A stretch of DNA of 64,000 nt, taken from NCBI GenBank assembly GCA_021292165.1, contig CM037876.1, positions 117,061,379 through 117,125,378 of the forward strand, written 5' to 3'. A program made the translations under genes and the position numbers. This document shows, piece after piece, positions 43,752 to 54,035 of the stretch. Every line of letters starts with the position of its first letter. Position 1 is the first letter of the stretch. Source of the stretch: Shinisaurus crocodilurus (taxonomy: Eukaryota; Chordata; Lepidosauria; Squamata; Shinisauridae). Below the pieces are notes generated by a model that saw only the letters and a program-made list of their open reading frames with translations, did no database searches and had not been told where the DNA came from.

Positions 43752-43862
43752 AGAATCATAGAATCATAGAAAAGTAGAGTTGGAAGGGGCCTACAAGGCC
43801 ATCGAGTCCAACCCCCTGCTCAATGCAGGAATCTAGGTCAAAGCATCTCTGACAGACTAGGG
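43752..43862 (-). mobile_element. CR1 LINE, terminal ~110 bp
   Basis: Only the CR1 3' terminus and adjacent UTR are present (ATAGAATCATAGAATCATAG through AAAGCATCTCTGACAGA). Confidence 0.88.
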
Positions 43863-44318
43863 TATGTCATACTAGACTAAAGCATACTAGGGTTATGATT
43901 TGGTGTATATACAAGTTTTGGAGTAAAATAAGTCTATCTCATACCAACTGATAGGAGCCAAACCTGGTGCAGGCACAGCCCTATTCTGATAGGACTCACT
44001 TTGTTGTTTGGCAGAAGGTCGCTGCACTTAATGCTTTCCTCAGTTGTAAATCTGACACAGCAGAAAGGAAAATGATTGCTCTATGGAGAATGCACACGAA
44101 TGCACTTGAATCTATTTTCCATTTTAGGAATGTATTTGTTGCAGGAAAAACATTCCTGGAGATGGTCCCAAATGAAAATGTTTTTTTCAGATGGATCCAA
44201 ATCAAACAAGCCTTTTGAATTTTGAGTTGTGGTTTGGCATTAAATAGCTGGATCTCTGTTGTCGTCAAAAGTTTTATTTTTAAGCTGGATCCAAAGTCTC
44301 ACTAGTGAGTGATGGCGA
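43863..44318. other. intergenic DNA, no gene recognised
   Basis: AT-rich, short frames only. Confidence 0.5.
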
Positions 44319-44326
44319 GTATGGTG

Positions 44327-44472
44327 CAGTGCTTTTTTTCTGGAGAAAAAGGTACCAGAACTCTTGGATTACATTTCCTCGGGAGTAGATGGCGATTAAA
44401 TTGTAATGCAATTAATAGAAGAAAAGGTGCTGGAACTCAGTTCCGGTGAGTTCCACCAGAAAAAAAGCCCTG
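44327..44472. mobile_element. hAT MITE family A, copy 3 (146 bp)
   Basis: It matches the units at 6877 and 37941 over their full length. The flanks GTATGGTG (left) and GGTGCAAC (right) share only GGTG, so the duplication seems eroded or partly deleted. Confidence 0.85.
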
Positions 44473-45097
44473 GGTGCAACATCTAATTCTCATTCCATTC
44501 CAGATGATAAACCCCCTCACTACAGGGGTGGGAGCTAAGTGTGGGCCAGTGGCTGAATACAACCCCCCAAGAAGTCTACGTGCAGCCTTGGCTGTCCCCC
44601 ACTTCAATATTTCAAAGAATGGGTTGGATCCGGGATCTGCCTTCCACTCACAGAAGGACTCTGCTCATGGAAGGTGCCTCTGCCTGATTTTCAGGGATCC
44701 TCTCCTTCCCCACCCCAGCTCACCCATTTAGTAGGGTTCCCCGATCCTCTGTGCAGCGTTTTCAGGGGGCTGGAGGAGCTGCAGTGAAGAGAAGGGAACA
44801 GGGAAATCTGCTTCTGCCAGCCCAGTTCCACGTGCCTGAATCTGGATGCAAGCCAGTGAGTGAACTATCACAGCCATATAGGATCATATTCTAGTATCAT
44901 TTTATATCAGCATTTGAAATCTGTTTACCCTGTAATGAAATCTGTAATGAATTTGAATCCAAGTGGAGTATAGTATGGATTCATCATCATTTGGCACCTT
45001 CAATAAACTGGCTGATTTTCCTGTGAAATACAGTAAATAACAGACAGTTATTTACTGTCTGTAACTGTCTGCAGAACTCAGCATCAAACCTTGAAGT
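44473..45097. other. intergenic DNA, no gene recognised
   Basis: No motif or named repeat seen. Confidence 0.5.
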
Positions 45098-45105
45098 CTT
45101 TATGT

Positions 45106-45242
45106 CAGGGCTAGGCAACTTGTGGCCCTCCAGCCATTTTGGCCTACAACTCCCATCAGCCCTACCTGGCACAGGCAATGTTGAGGGATCATGAGAGCTG
45201 TAGACCAAAGCATCTGGAGGCCACAAGTTGTGTTTGCCCCTG
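45106..45242. mobile_element. hAT MITE family C (137 bp)
   Basis: The ends CAGGGCTAGGCAACTTGTGG and CCACAAGTTGTGTTTGCCCC plus TG are inverted repeats. The flanking duplication CTTTATGT is perfect (45098-45105 and 45243-45250). Confidence 0.9.
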
Positions 45243-45250
45243 CTTTATGT

Positions 45251-45627
45251 GCTCTCTCCTGATTTGTGCTCTCCACCTAGATTTTTTTCATACAAATAGA
45301 GGTTTTTTTCTTATTAGCTGTCAGATCAAGGAGGAGTAAGATAGCTTAGGTATCAATGTAACTGGAATATCTGTTCTAAGCCTTGCATTCTTCCTCACTA
45401 CCCCCCCCCCCCCATTTAATAAGAGTTCATGCCACCATAGTTCTCTATCTTGCAATTTTCAAATAATTTCTACCTAAATATTCACCATTTCAATGCTGAC
45501 CCTTTCATTAGACTGGACATTTGTTAACCTATATTGTGATGTGGGACCCTTGTTTGGGTTTGCTTGTTCTTTGGAAATCTCCATGTTTTCTTACCCTGGT
45601 CAAAGTAATCAGCAACAACATGACAAC
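45251..45627. other. intergenic DNA, no gene recognised
   Basis: It contains a poly-C tract at about 45402-45414. Nothing else recognised. Confidence 0.5.
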
Positions 45628-45629
45628 AA

Positions 45630-45868
45630 TTTATTTATTTATTTATTATATTTATACCCCACCTTTTTTCCTGCAAGGAACCCAAGGCGGCTTACATAAT
45701 CCTGCTCCTCCTCTCCATGTTATCCTCACAACAACCCTGTGAGGTAGGTTAGGCTGAGAGTCAGTGACTGGCCCAAAGTCACCCAGTGAGTTTCATGGCC
45801 GAGCGGGGACTAGAACCCAGATCTCCCGAGTCCCAGTCCAACACTCTCACCACTACGCCACACAGTCC
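45630..45868 (-). repeat. Sauria-type SINE
   Basis: Reverse-complement copy, from the TTTATTATATTTATACCCCA tail at the left to the CACCACTACGCCACAC head at the right. Confidence 0.85.
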
Positions 45869-46787
45869 TATGCATTCCTATGCATTCTTTCCTCAGTGAG
45901 ACCTATTTTCAAGTAAACATATGTCAGTGCGTTGTAAAGTATTCAGATTTTGAATGCTGGAGAAAAATTTGGAGCCACATGCTTCATGTTTGAATGGTGG
46001 AATTTTTGCAAATATTTTGAATATATGCAGATATTTGCTTCAGCTCCAGTTAGCCCCCTAATAATTTGTCAGATTTCCAGAAAATCTCAGGCTGTAAGAT
46101 GATACAGGAGGATGGTTACTTTTATGTTAGTGAGTGAGAAAGAGAGTATAGGAGGTTTCATAACTCTGATTTGTAGGCAGGTATGTTCTTGATTTCTGTG
46201 CCTTGGGATTAGGCTAATAATTATTTGATTAAACCTGCACATGAATAAAATAACTGTGGGGGGGGGGAGAAGCATTTTGCCTTGTTTTAGATGATACATT
46301 CATTGTTTTTAGGTTATACATGCACAAGTTGCATTCCCTCCTGCATATGAGAAAAAGAGAACTATGGGTACTTACATTAAAAATAAAATCAACAATTTTT
46401 AAGAAGCTTGTTGCCCAGTTTAATTGCCAAAAGATTTTTAATCATGTAAGCTTTTTGATTAAACCTTGCAGCTTTAACTGGTATGAAAACTCTTTACATC
46501 TTAATCTAGTAAAACTGTATGTATGTTAAGCCTTGCATTTCCTAAACTGTCCATGTTGGACAGTTTTAGAAAAATGTGACCTTAAGCATGACGTTTCACA
46601 GAAACCATCATTATTGTCTTTTCCCAAAAAAGCTAATGGAAGTTTTATTTACTGTAATCTCTAGTGACAGGTTTTCTGAGGTCATATCAAGCAGCTCCCA
46701 ATGCCCTCAGAATCTACAACAGCCCCAGGGGCCCCATCCACCATACAGGGCATTTCCAAGTTCCCACTGCCACTGCTTGCTTGGTCA
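45869..46787. other. intergenic DNA, no gene recognised
   Basis: AT-rich with a poly-G tract at about 46258. The first 70 codons of the open frame that starts at 46576 are unrelated to the RTE that follows. Confidence 0.5.
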
Positions 46788-47600
46788 CATCGACAGTGAA
46801 ATCCAGCATCGTCTGAGCTCCGCAAGTGCCGCGTTTTCTCGAATGAAACATAGAGTGTTCGAGGATCGGGATATTTGTAAGAAGACCAAAACACTGGTTT
46901 ATGAAGCCATTGTATTACCAACTTTATTGTATGCCTGCGAAACATGGACTATCTATAAACGTCACCTCCAACTCCTTGAAAGATTTCATCAACGTTGCCT
47001 CTGGAAAATCCTGCGAATTACTTGGGAAGATAGGCAAACAAATGTCAGTGTACTGGAAGAAGCAAAGACTACTAGCATTGAAAAAATGATCCTTCAACGC
47101 CAACTTCAGTGGACCGGTCATGTTGTTCGAATGCCTGACTGCCGTCTCCCAAAGCAGTTACTTTATTCCCAACTCAAGGATAGAAAGCGGAATACCGGTG
47201 GTCAATATAAGAGGTTTAAAGATGTTCTTAAGGCTAATCTAAAAAAAAATGCAATATAAACATCAAAAACTGGGAAGCTCTGGCCCATGAACGATCTAAC
47301 TGGAGGTTGGCCTTTCACAAAGGTTCTATGGACTTTGAAGAAGCCCGAGTGCAAGGTGAAAGGGAGAAACGTGCTAAGTGAAAAGCACGTCAAATGAATC
47401 CTTTACAAGACCATCTTCCATCTGGTAACCTGTGTCCTCACTGTGGGAAGCTGTGTGGATCTAGAATTGGCCTCCACAGTCACTTACGGACCCATCGCTA
47501 GAGTCTACACAATTTTCTTTAGAATTTCCTCCTTTTAAAATCTCCTTTTTGTAAATTTTTTATTTTTTATTTTTTATCCTGGAAGACAATCTTACTCGCC
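46788..47600 (+). pseudogene. RTE-type LINE, 5'-truncated second copy
   Basis: From CATCGACAGTGAAATCCAGC the sequence matches the 10211-13102 RTE closely, starting at its position 12304. It is a 3' fragment carrying the end of RT and the C-terminal domain. The frame 46576-47259 stays open across WKILRITWEDRQTNVSVLEE, where the first copy has lost a base. This copy has its own frameshift at the A run at about 47241-47250 and a premature stop further on. Its 3' end differs slightly (extra T-rich insert near 47545-47577, end near CTTACTCGCC). Confidence 0.88.
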
Positions 47601-47658
47601 TGACTGACTGGGTGGGTGCTCTTTTTCCTCCCATTTTGATCAATGTCCCATATACACA

Positions 47659-47703
47659 GAGAGAGAGACAGAGAGAGAGAGACAGAGTCAGAGACAGAGA
47701 GAG
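47659..47703. repeat. (GA)n-rich tract
   Basis: An imperfect GA-dinucleotide run with occasional GACA and GTCA interruptions. Confidence 0.85.
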
Positions 47704-47884
47704 CTTCCTGAGAAAACAAGGGGTTGTTTTTTTCTAGGTAAACAAGGAAAGCTACAATGCTCTGAAATTTGTCTCTCTGCTCCTCAACATTCGTACTGCA
47801 TTTTGAGTTGAACTCTCAGTATTTGGTTATATTTGATGATATTCCACATGGAGAAAAGCAGATTTGTGTATATATGTGCGTGTA

Positions 47885-48256
47885 GAATCATAGAATCATA
47901 GAAAAGTAGAGTTGGAAGAGGCCTTCAAGGCCATCGAGTCCAACCCCCTGCTCAATGCAGGAATCCAGGTCAAAGCATCCCCGACAGATGGCTGTCCAGC
48001 CGCACCTTGAATGCCTCCAGAGTGGGAGAGCCCACAACCTCCCTAGGTAGTTGGTTCCATGGTTGTATTGCTCTAACAGTCAGGAAATTTTTCCTGATGT
48101 CTAGGTGGAATCTGGGTTCCTGTAACTTGAGCCCATTATTCCGTGTCCTGCAAACTACGATGATCGAGAAGAGATTCTGGCCCTCCTCTGTGCGACAACC
48201 CTTTAAGTACTGGAAGAGTGCTATCATATCTCCCCTCAGTCTCCTCTTCTGAAGAA
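47885..48256 (-). mobile_element. CR1 LINE, 3' portion
   Basis: It runs from the CR1 terminus (AGAATCATAGAATCATAG) through about 370 bp of UTR to CTCAGTCTCCTCTTCTGAAG. A short TA run follows at once. Confidence 0.9.
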
Positions 48257-49943
48257 GTGTGTATATATATATATCTCCTTGTATTAGTTAAAGCAATATA
48301 TAACCTTATTCTGTCCATAGAGGAGTTGCTTACCTGTGGAATGCTACAAAATGGAATGAAGAGACCAACTGAAATATTTCACATCAGTACCTGCTTCATC
48401 AGGTGATGAAAGAGGTGAATCTGTCACTGCCAGGCAGAAATGCAAAGCAAACCTTTCTCAGGCATTAGGTTGGAATTTGATTACATCTCTTAAATGATGT
48501 TCAGTTAATTTCACTCACATCTTTCTATTACTTCAAGTTCATGACTGGCCCTTTCTGATAAAGCACAAGTCCATTAGAAGGTAAGTGGGTGAACAGCAAT
48601 TTGCTAAGGGATAGAGCGAAGTCTGGAAAAATTGAATTATTTTCTTTCTGTATTAGATTAACTTGAGTTATTTGGAAGATGGACACCCTAGAATGAATTA
48701 CTGAGTAATATATCATTGGTACAACTAGTATAACAACATGCATATACTGTATAAGACAACTGTCAAATCCCCATAAGATTCACCAAATGAAATAAGCAAG
48801 TCCCAAATGCTGCACCAAAAACCCAAATTCAGCACTCACAAAAAATAATGCAGATTAATAAAGTATACACAAATGTGATGACTAAGTACTGATGTCTTCC
48901 ATTCAAACTCTTCATTGTCTGACCTTACTATTTGAATTTGTGCATGATTCTGCATTGTTGCAAAAAGGAAATGCACAGTGGCAGGAAGACAGCTGTGAGT
49001 ACGTGGGCAAACACTCTACTCCCACCCACCCCACCCCAAAACATGTAGCATATAGCAGATGCTGACTAGATTCCCCCCTCCCCCACTGAGATCTATGAGA
49101 GCTAGAAATAATTTTTTAAATTTATTTTTAAGAAAGAAAGTCTTTATTTATTTATTTGGATTAAACTATACATCAGAAGTGTTGAACCTCTTTCAGCCCG
49201 AGGGCCAAATTCCATTTTGGAGAAGCTCTCGGGGGCTGCATTCCAGCAGTGGGTGGGGCAAAAGGGGGTGGAGCCAAAAGCAAAAGGAGCAGGGCCAAAA
49301 TACCAGCATATTGGAGCTTAAATCTCTTAGTGCCAGTAACTCAGCCTTAGAAGAGGCAAGTCAACCTTTGAGAATGGGAGAAAACTGCACAAAAGCCAGG
49401 AAACCACCAATCAGTAGTTGGAGAAAAGGAGGTGGAGCCAGGAGATGGGGAAGGGCCATGTGGGAAAGCCCGGAGGACCAGATTTGCACCTCTGCCATAC
49501 ATGAAGTATATAATAAAAATATACTCTTTCCTCTGTCTGTTTTTGACCCCAGCAGTGTGGAAGTAGCATAGATGGGAAGAGGTTGCTTAATCCTTTCTTG
49601 CCTGGTTGTTTTTCCATTCCAAATTGCCCTCCCAAAGCCCTTTTTCCACAAGTTGGAAGAAAGCCAGGGTGAAGATATGGGGACTCCACATATTTCCTCT
49701 GCGGATGGAAAAGCAGCGTAGGGCAGGCAATTTTAACTAGAAAACAGCCAATGGGAAAGGGTCAAGCAGCCTCCCTCTGTGAGCCCTTCTTCTGCTCAGA
49801 CACAGCCTGCCCTGTGCTTCTTTGGGTCTGGAAGAAAACCTCAGATGAAAGAACCACAGAACTTTGTGGAATGTGCAGTTTGAGTCCCAGGTAGGCTAGT
49901 TTCCTGATCAGATACTGGACTCTGGGTAGAATTACATGTCTCT

Positions 49944-49981
<38 letters not shown>

Positions 49982-50035
49982 CCTGACCAGCATAACTACT
50001 ATTGCTTGGTTCTGCTTCTCTTTATTCCATAACTT
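48257..50035. other. intergenic DNA with a (GAT)n tract
   Basis: A GAT-repeat run lies at 49946-49981. The stretch near 49170-49260 (AACCTCTTTCAGCCCGAGGG) resembles the end of a DNA transposon, but I could not find its partner. A 170-codon frame at 49059-49571 has no domain signature. Confidence 0.45.
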
Positions 50036-50036
50036 G

Positions 50037-50258
50037 AGAGCCAGCGTGGCGTAGTGGTGAGAGTGTTGGACTGGGACTTGGGAGACCCAGGTTCAAGTCC
50101 CCACTCGACCATGAAGCTCACCGGGTGACTTTGGGCCAGTCACTGACTCTCAGCCTAACCTACCTCACAGGGTTGTTGTGAGGATAACATGGAGAGGAGG
50201 AGAAGGATCATGTAAGCTGCCTTGGGCTCCTTGCAGGAAAAAATACAAATACAAGTTG
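50037..50258 (+). repeat. Sauria-type SINE
   Basis: It has a complete-looking head (GAGCCAGCGTGGCGTAGTGG) with B-box-like GGTTCAAGTCC, the body, and a short tail of AAATACAAATACAAG. Confidence 0.87.
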
Positions 50259-51239
50259 AGTTGCAGATGAGACATTGGAAACATGAGTTTCACCCTTACA
50301 TTTGGGTGGAGTAATGTGTGTGGAAAATTAAATTCCCACAGGACAGCGGCACACTGTACAGTGTTTGGCTCCCTGGTATTGTTCAACAAAGTTAGGGCTC
50401 CCAAAGCAATGGGTATATTCAGCAAATAAATCCTACTCCCTGCTCACAAGAAAGGCCGCTACCACCCCTGCCTCTTGATTCAAAATTTCAAAAGAAACTG
50501 TTCTTATATCTTTAAGCTCGCTCACTTTGCCATCACAATTCACATGAGAAGAATCTTTCAGGCACTTTGGTCTCAAGCCATGAAGGGTCTTAAACATGCC
50601 CTCCAACATCTCATGGATGAAAATAGGGACACACATGTGAATTTGTAAGAGGTATGGTTAAGCAACATGAAGGTGTGATCAAGAGGGCATGGCCAGACAA
50701 CATGAGGGCGTGGCCAAGGGTATGGCCAGGCAACCAAAGGGCATGGTCAAGTACAAAAGTTATTAGAGGAAATACCAGGGATGGGGGAAATACATAAAAT
50801 CTTATATATTATAATTATTACATTATTATATTATGAATTATTTTATAATATTTTATAAGTGGCTTTTGTATTTTTTTTTTACCTTACTTTTAACCCTTAA
50901 TTGTTGATATCTAGTATTTGGGGGGGGGTGTCAGTGCTTGCAGGGCAATCTCTTTCTTTTTCTTTTAAAATGGTCAAGATTAGCACGAATTCAGCAGGTG
51001 AAACTTACCCACCCACCCCACACCCACAAACATGAAGCTTCAGAGAGAAGGGGAAGTTTCTTGCATTTCCTTCTGACACTGTAAACTCACCTGTTAGAGG
51101 CACAGAGTCAGCTCTGTTAGGAAATAAAATCTTTGGCAATATAAAGATAGGAATCATGTGATAAATTCCCTCATTCATCTCTCCCTCTGTGTGCACGCGC
51201 ACACACACATCCTCGCGTCTGTTCTTTCCCTGCTCTCTT
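50259..51239. other. intergenic DNA, no gene recognised
   Basis: AT-rich DNA with a GGCATGGCCA-type local motif repeated near 50680-50750. No gene seen. Confidence 0.45.
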
Positions 51240-51775
51240 AGAATCATAGAATCATAGAAAAGTAGAGTTGGAAGGGGCCTACAAGGCCATTGAGTCCAAC
51301 CCCCTGCTCAATGCAGGAATCCAGGTCAAAGCATCCCTGACAGATGGCTGTCCAGCTTCACCTTGAATGCCTCCAGAGTGGGAGAGCTCACCACCTCCCT
51401 AGGCAATTGGTTCCATTGTCTTATTGCTCTAACAGTCAGGAATTTTTCCTGATGTTTAGGTGGAATCTGGGTTCCTGTAACTTGAGCCCATTATTCCATG
51501 TCCTGCAAACTAGGATGATCGAGAAGAGATCCTGGCCCTCCTGTGTGTGACAACCCTTTAAGTACTGGAAGAGTGCTATCATATCTCCCCTCAGTCTCCT
51601 CTTCTGAAGGCTAAACATGCCCAGTTCTTTCAGTCTCTCCTCATAGGGCCTTGTTTCCAGTCCCTTTATCATCCTTGTTGCCCTCCTCTGAACCCTCTCC
51701 AGTTTGCCTACGTCCTTCTTAAAGTGTGGTGCCCAGAACTGGACACAGTACTCAAGATGAGGCCTAACTAGTGCT
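51240..51775 (-). mobile_element. CR1 LINE, 3' portion
   Basis: It runs from GAATCATAGAATCATAGAAA to GATGAGGCCTAACTAGTGCT, about 535 bp of 3' UTR and the end of ORF2 on the minus strand. Confidence 0.9.
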
Positions 51776-52272
51776 GAAACAAGTCAGAAACAAACACTTC
51801 AGAAAAAATAAATAAATAATAATAACTGAAAACATTTGAAATATCTTTATAGCAATATTCTGGCATAAGTCCTTCTCCTTCACAGAATTGACTGTGTCAA
51901 CAAAATCCTACAAAACCCAGGTGTTGATGTTGTGTCAGGAAAAAAGGCTTTCTTCCCACATCACCTTTATCCATGACATGTGGAACACCTTTGAAGAAAC
52001 TGAAGAAGAGGTAAAGAAATTGAGTAAGCAAGTGGAATCTACACATTCAGACTGAAGATCAACAGCTTGGAGACACAAATCAATTTTCCCAGATGGAAAA
52101 AGTAACTGAAAACTAACTGACAGAAACAGGTTCAGGGTGGAAACATACTGCAGTGCCTTAGATAAACTTCAAATGTTACTGGAGAAGTGCTCCTGTGCTT
52201 ACACAGAATTTGTGAATCTATTTGGATTCCTGGCAAGACTGCACCATTCTTCCCAAAATCATGGTACACTGG
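51776..52272. other. intergenic DNA, no gene recognised
   Basis: AT-rich with short frames only. Confidence 0.5.
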
Positions 52273-52277
52273 AAAGG

Positions 52278-52472
52278 GATAGGAATATAGGAAGCTGCCA
52301 TATACTGAGTCAGACCATGGGTCCTTCTAGCCCAGTATTGTTGACACTGACTGGCAGCAGCTCTCCAGGATTTCAGGCAGGATTCTTTCCAAGCCCTACC
52401 TGGAGGCTGGGGATCGAACCTGGGACCTTGTGCATGCAAAGCTGAGCTATCACACTGAGCTATGGTCCCTCC
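52278..52472 (-). repeat. tRNA-derived SINE body downstream of a 5S-like segment
   Basis: On the minus strand it reads ACCATAGCTCAGTGTGATAG (A-box region), then CCCAGGTTCGATCCCC (a good B-box), then the body shared with 1131-1341. On the minus strand it follows directly after the 5S-like segment. Confidence 0.82.
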
Positions 52473-52588
52473 CTGCAGCACCTGATATTCCAAGGCGGTC
52501 ACTCATCCAAGTACTAACCAGGCCTGACCCTGCTTAGCTTCCGAGATCAGACAAGATCGGGCTGTTCAGGGCTATTCAGATGTTGCAG
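52473..52588 (-). ncRNA. 5S rRNA-derived segment heading a SINE
   Basis: The minus strand reads GCCCGATCTTGTCTGATCTC, GGAAGCTAAGCAGGGTCAGG, CCTGGTTAGTACTTGGATGA and ends GGTGCTGCAGG. This follows the vertebrate 5S rRNA for most of its length, including the internal promoter region (A box, intermediate element, C box), with scattered changes. The first 20 or so bases are less certain. It is joined without a gap to the tRNA-like SINE head, so it is not a stand-alone 5S gene. Confidence 0.85.
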
Positions 52589-52590
52589 TA

Positions 52591-53705
52591 GCTTTAGTGA
52601 GAGCTTACCCAAATGATCTGCAAATTTCTCTGTCTTCTGAACTAAAACATTTTATTCATTCATTGGAATACTGCAGAGGGATGGGATGGATCTGAGACTA
52701 CTGTATGTAGCAATCTGGAGATAATTTACAGGAAGGACCTGGTTGAAGCTTTTCCAAATATTACCATAGCTCTCCACCTTTATCTAACTCTGCCAATTTC
52801 GAATAGTGAGGTAGAAAGAGGATTCTCCAAATTAGCCTTTATTAAAAAACAAAAACAAGTTATGTTCTACCATGTTATAGTCATTATCCATTCTATCCAT
52901 AGAATGGGATCTTCTGAGAGAAATGTCTTTTGATAATCTCATCTCTGGATTTGCTTACAAGAAAAGTGGAAAAAAGAAGATGAGATAACTTTTTAAAAAT
53001 TCTGCATGTAGTTTGTCATCGTGTGTAAATATTTTCTTTAACTTTAATCACAAATCCTCAACATTCTGATGTCAAATATAGCTGTTTTTGAAAGTATTAG
53101 GGCAGTGTATCCTGTTGGTGTTGAATGAGATTTATAATCCGTGTGCTAGCGTAGCCTGGCCTTCCACACACAGTAGCAGAGTAAATCTCCTACACAGCAG
53201 CAGCAGACCCTGTAATGACTCAGATTCTCAGATTCTCCAATTGCACATTAATGCAGGACTCAGGAAACACTCTGTGACATCAACAGGCCTATTCTACCCA
53301 TTTATTTACTTATTCAAAGTAAGCACTACAGAGTATACATTCCCTAGTTACAGTCCATGTGCAGAGTATAAATGCATAGCAAGCATTAGTCCAGTGGAGA
53401 GAAGTGGAACTTCACCCCACCAATGTAAAGCGTTACATTGTTGCAGTTGCAAGAACAAAAGAACAACAAGAACACAGCTAAAGTTCTTCCCCTTAAAATG
53501 GCTTCTGTCTGAAACAGTTCACTATGTCAGAGAAAAACAAACACATGACTGTTGGTTTGTTAAATTCCCACTGATCTTGTTTCCCAGGCTTGAGTCCTGT
53601 CTGCAGACATAACAGAACTGCCCATGACAGCCAATTTGTTCCCAAACATGTATAAACAAATGCTCACAGTTTGTTGCTGATAATACATCATAACATATCC
53701 AATGC
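52591..53705. other. intergenic DNA, no gene recognised
   Basis: The 174-codon frame at 53088-53612 has no domain signature. Nothing else recognised. Confidence 0.45.
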
Positions 53706-53714
53706 TGTCTGTCC

Positions 53715-54035
53715 ATGTGTGGAGTCCACTGCCACTTCCATTCCACAAGCCACCAGCCCCGCCAATTGTTTTGCACACAGCCACCACCACCACTTGCACA
53801 ATGGAGATTTAGCACTTCCAGGGGCAACCCAAAACAAGTAGAAACACTTGTTTCTAGACTGGGACAGGTTGGCAGAGCTCCCTTATGTGAACTCTGCTGA
53901 CCGGCCCCATTTCTGCTCATTTGGGGTTGCCCCAAGAAGTGCTAGATCTTGGTCGTGCAAGTGGTGGATGCCAGCTTGTGCAATGGAATTGGCGGGGCTG
54001 GCTGCTCATGGGCAGTCGCCACTGGATACTGCCCG
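53715..54035. mobile_element. foldback element, copy 1 (~320 bp)
   Basis: Large inverted arms: the left carries CCCGCCAATTGTTTTGCACA and TTTAGCACTTCCAGGGGCAA, the right carries the inverses TTGCCCCAAGAAGTGCTAGA and TGTGCAATGGAATTGGCGGG. It shares these blocks with the unit at 57546, so it is a dispersed family. The ends are less well preserved here. Confidence 0.75.

Noticed and set aside
49059..49571. A 170-codon plus-strand frame
   Set aside because: No domain, start in low-complexity sequence, and overlapping minus-strand frames of similar length.
52473..52588. A functional 5S rRNA gene
   Set aside because: Changes are scattered through the sequence, the 5' end is poorly matched and the 3' end runs straight into a SINE. 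No T-run terminator lies at the expected place.
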